Below are positions 15,723 to 22,100 of a DNA stretch of 23,080 bases, piece by piece. Position 1 is the stretch's first letter. Every line of letters starts with the position of its first letter. The position numbers and the translations under genes were made by a program. Below the pieces are notes generated by a model. It ran no database searches. It saw only the letters and a list, made by a program, of their open reading frames with translations, and was not told the DNA's origin. Source of the stretch: Gemmatimonadota bacterium (lineage in GTDB: Bacteria > Gemmatimonadota > Gemmatimonadetes > Gemmatimonadales > GWC2-71-9); contig SMVY01000028.1 in NCBI GenBank assembly GCA_004357415.1, positions 1 to 23,080 of the forward strand, given 5' to 3'.

Positions 15723-16124
15723 CTACGAACCTCTCAACCAGTTCTCCACCGCAAGCCCAGGCACGCGACCAAACTCGCGCTCGTTGCCGGTCACGACGAC
15801 CAAACGATTGGCCCGGGCGGTGCTGGCAATGAGCAGGTCAGCCGTTCCGATGGGTGTGGCCTTGAGGGCGAACCGAATCTCCGCGTAGTGGCGGGCCGCC
15901 TCGGTGTCGAACGGAACGATCCACAACGGCGCATCGAGAAAGGCAGCCACGCGGGCTTGGGCATCCTGCTGTCGGCGGCTGTTCCGGGCGCCAAACAATA
16001 GCTCGGCCAGAGTCATCGACGCCACGGCCAAGTCGGCGGGAGAGTGTTCCCGAAGCCGCCCCGCAACCCGCGTCGCGTCGCGCAGCACACCGATGCAGGT
16101 GTCTGTGTCGAGGAGGTAACGCAC
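15723..16124 (-). CDS. vapC: VapC-family PIN-domain toxin ribonuclease
   Basis: A 133-residue PIN-domain protein of typical VapC length. Acidic metal-binding residues are D6 in YLLDTD, E41 in LAELLFG and D96 in IGTADLLIA. The C-terminal VVVTGNEREFGRVPGLAVENW is the standard VapC ending. VapC toxins are Mg-dependent RNases that cut tRNA or rRNA loops and are held inactive by VapB. The start is GTG 16124, 6 nt after the vapB stop, with GGGAG inside the end of vapB. All key residues are present, so the toxin should be functional. Confidence 0.93.
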   Translation of the reverse strand: MRYLLDTDTCIGVLRDATRVAGRLREHSPADLAVASMTLAELLFGARNSRRQQDAQARVAAFLDAPLWIVPFDTEAARHYAEIRFALKATPIGTADLLIASTARANRLVVVTGNEREFGRVPGLAVENWLRGS

Positions 16125-16130
16125 GGACCG

Positions 16131-16400
16131 CTAGGCTCCCGCCCAATCATCCAGCGCACGCTCCCGGTCCGGGGAGGGAATGTCCTCCGGTCGAGCCACA
16201 TCGTCCGGCAGGCCGGGGAGGCTGGTCAGACGCTCCCAGTAGCCGACCGGCCAGTCGGGCTTCTCGAGGGGCTCCAGAATCACGGTACAGCCGACACGCC
16301 GAACCCGGACTGCCACCCCGCTGAAGCGGCACTCCTTAGGAAGCCTTACGGCCTGGCTGCCACCGTTCATGAACAACCTGGCCGTGTATTCCTCGCTCAT
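16131..16400 (-). CDS. vapB: VapB-family antitoxin (AbrB-type DNA-binding)
   Basis: An 89-residue antitoxin. Residues 7-47 form a swapped-hairpin AbrB domain (ARLFMNGGSQAVRLPKECRF, then VRVRRVGCTVILEP), which binds operator DNA as a dimer. The acidic, Trp-containing C-terminal half (48-89) should wrap and neutralise VapC. It precedes vapC by 6 nt, the usual antitoxin-first order. A G-rich ribosome site lies just before ATG 16400, and a palindromic operator lies directly upstream. Confidence 0.92.
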   Translation of the reverse strand: MSEEYTARLFMNGGSQAVRLPKECRFSGVAVRVRRVGCTVILEPLEKPDWPVGYWERLTSLPGLPDDVARPEDIPSPDRERALDDWAGA

Positions 16401-16415
16401 GGATGCCCCCAGGAT

Positions 16416-16455
16416 ATAGTATATACAGTATATACTATTACCGTCGAGGTGACAA
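16416..16455 (-). promoter_or_regulatory. vapBC promoter with 23-bp palindromic operator
   Basis: On the minus strand, TTGTCA (16450-16455, 5 of 6) and TATACT (16427-16432, 5 of 6) are 17 nt apart, with vapB ATG about 27 nt downstream of the -10. A perfect palindrome, ATAGTATATAC (16416-16426), central A, GTATATACTAT (16428-16438), covers the -10. It is an AT-only island in GC-rich DNA. A VapB-VapC complex bound here would block polymerase, the usual autoregulation of such loci. Confidence 0.85.
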
Positions 16456-16469
16456 CATTACCGTCCCCT

Positions 16470-16512
16470 GTCCGCGGCTGAAGCCGCGACTCGGCCCTGT
16501 CGCTAAAGCGAC
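16470..16512 (+). repeat. Two-hairpin repeat element, copy A
   Basis: The 43-nt core has stem 1 CGCGGC / GCCGCG with loop TGAA, linker ACTCGGCCCT, and stem 2 GTCGC / GCGAC with loop TAAA. Copies B and C keep both stems and the linker exactly. It lies 3' of comM and upstream of the vapBC promoter, and runs into a TACCGCC tandem array. Confidence 0.85.
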
Positions 16513-16514
16513 GG

Positions 16515-16547
16515 TACCGCCCTACCGCCTTACCGCCTTCTACCGCC
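16515..16547 (+). repeat. TACCGCC tandem array
   Basis: Four exact TACCGCC units start at 16515, 16523, 16531 and 16541 (periods 8, 8, 10). The same heptamer makes up the inverted repeat at 15636-15709, on the other side of vapBC. Confidence 0.75.
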
Positions 16548-16552
16548 CAATC
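16541..16552 (+). repeat. Right 12-bp direct repeat flanking vapBC
   Basis: TACCGCCCAATC is identical to 15702-15713. It ends 3 nt before the end of comM. Confidence 0.75.
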
Positions 16553-16554
16553 CC

Positions 16555-18084
16555 CTACCCCCCTACTCTATCGAGGCTCCGATACTGAATCGCCTCCCGC
16601 ACGTGGGCCATGCCCATGTCATCCGCCCCCGCCAAGTCGGCAATAGTCCGAGCGATCTTGAGCACCCGGTGGTAGGCCCGGGCCGAGAGCGACAAGCGGG
16701 TAATGGCGGTGCGCAACAGCTCTTCGACATCGGGTGACACCGGGCAGAATCGCCTCAGGTCGCGGGCCGACATGTGGGCGTTGGCGTAGACACCATCTAC
16801 GCCGTCGAACCGCTGGCGCTGCCTCAGCCGGGCGGTTTCGACGCGGGCGCGGATGGCTGCACTGGATTCGGCAGGAGCCGTGAGTACCAGATCGCGGTAG
16901 GCCACCGGGGGTACCGACAGGTGCATGTCGATGCGGTCGAGCAGCGGGCCCGAAATGCGCTGCAGGTAGCGAGTCACCACCTGCGGTCCGCAACTGCAAT
17001 CGCGCGTGGGATCGCCATGGTGGCCACAGGGACACGGGTTCATGGCGGCCGCCAACATGAACCGGGCCGGGAAGGTGAGTGACACGGCCGCTCGACTCAG
17101 GGTGACCGTACCGTCTTCCATCGGTTGCCGCAACACTTCCAGCACGTTCTTGCGGAATTCGGACAACTCGTCGAGGAACAGCACCCCGCCGTGCGCCAGC
17201 GACACTTCCCCCGGGCGCGGGTGGCTGCCGCCGCCAATGAGACCGGCGTCGCTGATGGTGTGGTGCGGCGACCGGAAGGGCCGGGTGGTCTTGAGTGATT
17301 GGCCGTTGAGCAGCCCGGCCACGCTGTGCACCCTGGTCGTCTCCAGTGCCTCTTCCAACGCCATGCTCGGCAGGATGGTAGGCAGCCGCCGGGCCAGCAT
17401 GGTCTTCCCCGCCCCGGGCGGCCCGATGAGCAGGATGTTGTGCCCACCCGCGGCGGCAACTTCGAGCGCTCGCTTGGCCGACGCCTGACTACGCACGTCG
17501 GAAAAATCTACGGCGTCGGTTACCGTGGCTGCCATGAGCCGGGCCACGTCCACCCTGGTGGGCGCGATGTCGCACGAGCCGTCGAAGTAACGGCACACCC
17601 CAGCCAAGTCGGAGCCGCCCAGCACGTCCAGGCCTTCGACCACGGCCGCCTCACTAGCGTTGGCCGCGGGTAGCACCAACCGGGTCATACCGTGCTGGCG
17701 TGCGGTCAGGGCGATCGACAGGGCGCCCCGGATGGGTCGCAGATCTCCTTCCAGTCCCAGCTCGCCAAGGACCAGCGTGTTGCCCAGCCGGTCGGGCGGG
17801 AGTTGGCCGCTGGCCACCAGGACGCCGAGGGCCACCGGGAGGTCGAAGGCAGACCCCTGCTTGGGAACGTCGGCCGGCGCCAGGTTGATGGTGATGCGCT
17901 TGAGCGGAAAGCTGAACCCGGCGTTGACCAGGGCGGCGGTGACCCGTTCGCGTCCTTCGCGGACGGCGCCCTGCGGCAGACCGACCGTGGCGAACGACGG
18001 CAGGCCGTTGGCGATGTCGGTCTCCACCTCCACCAGATAGGCGTCGACCCCCAACACGGCTGCGGAATGGACCCGGGCGAGCAT
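16555..18084 (-). CDS. comM: ComM/YifB-family Mg-chelatase-like AAA+ ATPase
   Basis: A 509-residue protein of normal family length. The N-terminal ChlI-like domain (about 20-145) includes GLPSFATVGLPQGAVREGRERV and ITINLAPADVPKQGSAFDL. The AAA+ core has Walker A GPPGAGKT (221-228) and Walker B VLFLDE (301-306), with RPFRSPHHTISDAGLIGGG between them. CPCGHHGD and CSCGP give the Cys-rich segment of the family. ComM is a hexameric helicase that aids branch migration during natural transformation. ATG 18084 starts the conserved MLARVHSAAVLG; the frame extends to 18471 but lacks family similarity there. It is divergent from the sirtuin gene. Confidence 0.95.
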   Translation of the reverse strand: MLARVHSAAVLGVDAYLVEVETDIANGLPSFATVGLPQGAVREGRERVTAALVNAGFSFPLKRITINLAPADVPKQGSAFDLPVALGVLVASGQLPPDRLGNTLVLGELGLEGDLRPIRGALSIALTARQHGMTRLVLPAANASEAAVVEGLDVLGGSDLAGVCRYFDGSCDIAPTRVDVARLMAATVTDAVDFSDVRSQASAKRALEVAAAGGHNILLIGPPGAGKTMLARRLPTILPSMALEEALETTRVHSVAGLLNGQSLKTTRPFRSPHHTISDAGLIGGGSHPRPGEVSLAHGGVLFLDELSEFRKNVLEVLRQPMEDGTVTLSRAAVSLTFPARFMLAAAMNPCPCGHHGDPTRDCSCGPQVVTRYLQRISGPLLDRIDMHLSVPPVAYRDLVLTAPAESSAAIRARVETARLRQRQRFDGVDGVYANAHMSARDLRRFCPVSPDVEELLRTAITRLSLSARAYHRVLKIARTIADLAGADDMGMAHVREAIQYRSLDRVGG

Positions 18085-18200
18085 GGACCCATGGTAGCGC
18101 CGGGGCCGGGGCGAACCGTGCTCCAATAATTGCGCGACGGGGCGGAAAAAAGGGTGTTTATTGGTGCGGTGTTCGGTGTGCGAAGGTGTTAGCGCCTGCC

Positions 18201-18299
18201 GTCCGCGGCTGAAGCCGCGACTCGGCCCTGTCGCTGAAGCGACCACTGCCCTCGCTGCTCCCGCTGCCCTCGCTGCCCTCGCTTTCGTCTGCCCTCGCT
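18201..18299 (+). repeat. Two-hairpin repeat element, copy B with nonamer array
   Basis: The core (18201-18243) has loops TGAA and TGAA. It is followed by nonamers GCCCTCGCT (18248), GCTCCCGCT (18257), GCCCTCGCT (18266 and 18275), a 7-nt break and GCCCTCGCT (18291). It ends just before the sirtuin ribosome site. The tail matches copy C apart from one extra nonamer. Confidence 0.85.
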
Positions 18300-18313
18300 T
18301 CAAGGGAGCCACA

Positions 18314-19114
18314 TTGACAATCCCACAGGCACGAGAAGCGCACGACCTTCTGGCGGAAGCCGGCCGGGTACTCGTCCTGACCGGCGCCGGAATGAGCGCC
18401 CCGTCGGGTGTCCCCACCTTCCGGGGGCCCGATGGCATGTGGCGCAATTTCCGGCCGGAGGAGTTGGCCACGCCCGAGGCGTTTGCCCGTGATCCGCTGC
18501 TGGTGTGGCGGTGGTACGGCTGGCGGCGCGAGTTGATCGCCCAGTGCCAACCGAACGCGGGACACGTAGCGCTGGCTCGATGGATGAGCCGGCACGACGG
18601 CGTAACGCTGGTGACTCAGAACGTGGACGGCCTGCACGAACGCGCCGCAAAGGAGATCGGGTCCGCCGATCCCATCCGGCTGCACGGCTCCATCTTCAGA
18701 GCGCGCTGCACGGAGTGCGGCACCGAATCGGGGCACCGGGAGCCGGTCGACGCGTCGAACGAAGACACCCTGCCGCGATGTGACGCGTGTGGCGGGTTGC
18801 TACGGCCCGCGGTGGTGTGGTTCGGGGAGCAGTTGCCGGTCAATGCCTTGAGCCAAGCCGGCGCAGCGGCCAGAGAAGCTGATGTGTGCCTGGTCATCGG
18901 CACCAGCGGCGCGGTGTACCCGGCGGCGGGCCTGGCCCACGAGGCGGTATCGAGCGGTGCACCTCTCATCGTGGTGGACCCTGGGGAGACGGCCTACGAC
19001 GGGATGGCCGACGTAAGACTCGTGGGTTCGGCAGATGAACTGGTGCCGGAAATCGTCGATGAGCTGGGAGCACACCCGTCCGCGGCTAAAGCCGCGACTC
19101 GGCCCTGTCGCTAG
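18314..19114 (+). CDS. cobB: Class III sirtuin (NAD-dependent protein deacylase)
   Basis: A 266-residue Sir2 protein. The NAD-binding motifs are GAGMSAPSGVPTFRG (24-38) and QNVDGLH (102-108), with catalytic His124 (RLHGS). The zinc module uses C132, C135, C156 and C159. Tyr68 and Arg71 (WYGWRRE) form the YxxR signature of SIRT5/CobB-type enzymes, so removal of succinyl or other acidic acyl groups, besides acetyl, is expected. The start is TTG 18314 with AAGGGAG (18302-18308) 5 nt upstream; the longer frame from 18161 only reads through repeat B. The final 12-13 residues (PSAAKAATRPCR) and the TAG stop are encoded by repeat C, beyond the normal sirtuin end. Confidence 0.93.
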   Translation: MTIPQAREAHDLLAEAGRVLVLTGAGMSAPSGVPTFRGPDGMWRNFRPEELATPEAFARDPLLVWRWYGWRRELIAQCQPNAGHVALARWMSRHDGVTLVTQNVDGLHERAAKEIGSADPIRLHGSIFRARCTECGTESGHREPVDASNEDTLPRCDACGGLLRPAVVWFGEQLPVNALSQAGAAAREADVCLVIGTSGAVYPAAGLAHEAVSSGAPLIVVDPGETAYDGMADVRLVGSADELVPEIVDELGAHPSAAKAATRPCR

Positions 19115-19167
19115 AGCGACCACTGCCCCCGCTGCTCCCGCTGCCCTCGCTTTCATCCACCCCCGCT
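19078..19167 (+). repeat. Two-hairpin repeat element, copy C with nonamer array
   Basis: The core (19078-19120) has loops TAAA and TAGA. It is followed by GCCCCCGCT (19125), GCTCCCGCT (19134), GCCCTCGCT (19143), a 7-nt break and ACCCCCGCT (19159). It spans the junction of two convergent genes: the loop of stem 2 holds the sirtuin TAG (19112-19114) and the tail holds the kinase TGA (19153-19155). Confidence 0.88.
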
Positions 19168-22100
19168 GCTCAGCCTTATCGTCACCTTCGTCCCCTCCCC
19201 CTCCACGCTCTCCACCGCAATCGTCCCGCCCCAACTCTCCACCTGCCGTTTGACGATCGCCAGTCCCAGCCCTGCACCGCTCGACGTCGTCGAGAAGCGC
19301 GGCTCGAAGATGCGTGCCCTGAGGTGGTCGGGCATGCCACAGCCGTCGTCTGACACACTCAGGTGTCCCGGAGCCACCGACACGACTATGTGGCCGGCGC
19401 CGGCCTGGCGGGAGTTCTCCAGCAGGTTGACGAGCACTTCCTTTACTTCGTCGCGCCGGGCCGATCCGGTGGCCGGCAGTTCGCTTCGCAGTTCGACCGT
19501 GGCACCGTCTTCCGTCAGGCCATAGAGGTGCACCACTTCCGCCGCCGCCTCTGCCAGGTCGACCTCCACCAGCGGGGCGCCGGTATCCTCGGGAGAAGCG
19601 AACCGGCTGAAAGCGCGAGCGATGCGATCGAGGCGGTCGATCTCGGCCAGGATCCGGTCCCCGGTATCGGCGACGACCTCTCCCAATGCCTCCGGCCGGT
19701 CGCGGTGGACCCGCTGCATGTGCTGCACCCCGAGGCGCATGGGAGTGAGGGGGTTCTTGATTTCGTGGGCCACCTGGCGGGCCATTTCTCCCCACGCCAG
19801 CACGCGCTCGGCCTGGGCCAGGTCGGTGACGTCGGTGACGGCGATTACGGCGCCGCCGATACCTGTTCCCAACGAGGCACAGTGCACGCTGTAGCGCCGG
19901 TGCCGAACGTTGATCTCGGCCGTGCGGTCTTCAGCGTCCGGTTGGGCCAGTAGCGGCTGCACCAGGGTAAGCACCTCGCCCCACTCGGGAGCCAGCGTGG
20001 TAGCGAAGTCGTCACCTTGTTCCAGGGCGACACCGAGGAACTCGGCGGCACGGCGATTGGCTATCAGAACGCGTCCCGCGCCGTCGATGCCGACGACGCC
20101 GGTGGCCACGGTGGCCAGCACCGTGGCCGTCCGTTGCCGGGCGGCCTCCAGGTCGGCTCGACTCGAGCGAATGTCCTCTTCCATGCGTTCGAAGGCCCCG
20201 AACACCGGTTCAAACTCCAGGGGCGGCACCCTCTGGGGCTGCGGCAACGGCAGGCCCTTGCCGATGGCGATGGCCAAGCGCCTGAGGTCTGCCACCGGCA
20301 GTGACAGCGCCCCCGCAACCCAACGCGCCGCGACCAACGCCGCGGCCAGACCGCCGAGGGTGGCGAGGAGGAGAAGAAAGGCGAGATCCACCAGCCGTTG
20401 TTCCAGACCGGTCTGGTAGCCCAGTTGCCGGGTGGCCAGAATGACGATCCGTTCCTGCGGTCCTGCCATCGCCACCCGGTAACCAACCCTCTGTTGGCGA
20501 CCGGCGATGTCATCCGACACCAGGGAAATGGTGGCCGGCCCCAGCGCCATCGAGACGAAGGCCCGCGGGGGCACCAATGGTCGGGCGAGGCCGAGGTCAC
20601 GCAGAATGGCGGCGCTCACGGCGCCCAGCCGGCCGCCGCCGTAGACCCAAAACTCGGCGCCGATCCGGCTGCTCAAGGCTTCGAGGTGGCCGCTACCCCA
20701 GTCGCCGCGGAGGTCGGTCCCGCCGGCCGAGACCGCCACCGCGTCCTGCAGCAAGTGGCCGGTCAGCAGATCGCGCCCGTTGCGAACCTCGTCGGTGAGC
20801 CGCACGAAACTCCAGGTGGCAAACCCCACCGCCGGGAGGATGAAGAACAAGGCCAAAGCCCCCGCCAGTCGAACGCGGAACGAGCGCCCCAGGCGGCGCC
20901 AGTCGGGAATGCTAGGCCGCTCGCCGTCGAGCCACTCGGCCACCAGCCACAGCAACGTCACCACCAGGATGTTCAGCAAGATGATGAGGACGCCACGGAC
21001 GAACACGGGCACAGGTCCCCGCAGGTCGACGTCGACGCGTACCTCACGCACGCTGTCCCCGAAGGCGAGATCTACTTCGCCCACTACCTGCCACCGGTCA
21101 CGCTTCCACCGCAATGGGCGCAACTGTGCCGGATCCCGATTTGGCACCGGCGGCGAGATGGCGATGTGGTACAGCGGCGGGGATGCCGCATCGGGGAGGA
21201 GGGCCTTGCCGAGTTGGGTCTTGGCGATCAGTCGAGTGGGCGGCCCCACGGCGACGCTGACGACAGCGCCGGACGCAGTGCGGGTCAGCAGCAGGTAGTG
21301 GATTCCCGGAACCAGCGGGAGAATGTCCACCCTGCGTGCGCTGTCGGGCGGGAGACGGAGCACAGCGTCCCTCACCTGATCGGTCGTCAGCGACAGCGAA
21401 TCGAGCGGCAGGTCTGCCAGCACCTCACCCTCAGGCGACCACACGGCCAAGCGCGCTGGATATCCGTCGATCCCCAGATCGGACGCGCGCCAGCGGGCGT
21501 ACAGCTCGGCGGCGGAAGCGGGTTCCGATTGCTCCGCCAGACGATCGGCAAACCGCTCGAGCGAAGCCACCGTCAGCGGATCGGGATCTGCGCCGAGTTG
21601 CAGCACGTCGCGCCGGGCCACGTTGACGGCGCCCTCCAAGACCGCTCCCCAAGTAGCCAGGGCGGCCGCGCTCCCGGCCAACACCGCGATGGCGATGGCC
21701 GTGGCCCGTCGCGGCGCGGGCATGACTACCAGAAACAGGGGAGGAATCCACAGCACGATGTAGAGCGGCGGCCACCCCATGTCCCACAGGAACGTGCCGA
21801 CCACGGTGGCGACGAGGACCAACACCACACCCAGCGTCAACCTGATCTTCCAGCCGGAACCCTCGATGTCCTTGGGACCCCGGAACATCGCGGCTGCGAT
21901 GAACAGCAGCCCCGAGGCGGCGACGACCATCATGAACTGCCAGGTCAGCCACAGGGTGAGCGACACGCCCTCCCGCGGCGGGGTGATGCCCCGTCCCAGT
22001 TCGCGATACAGATCCGGGGCGGCTATCAAGGCGGCCACGCCGATGAGGAGCCCGATCCACGTCCGCGGCAGCCGGCGGCGCCACAGCGCTATGCCGATGA

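Noticed and set aside
15723..16400. vapBC as part of a prophage or integrative element
   Set aside because: No integrase, phage or conjugation gene is nearby; only short repeats flank it.
18161..18313. N-terminal extension of the sirtuin frame
   Set aside because: It only translates repeat B and its nonamer array; TTG 18314 has a strong ribosome site next to the conserved domain.
18085..18471. N-terminal extension of the comM frame through repeat B
   Set aside because: The extension is repeat-derived sequence; the conserved family N-terminus begins at ATG 18084.
16470..19167. The regular repeats as a CRISPR array
   Set aside because: There are only three copies, far apart, with genes between them, internal hairpins and no unique spacers or cas genes.
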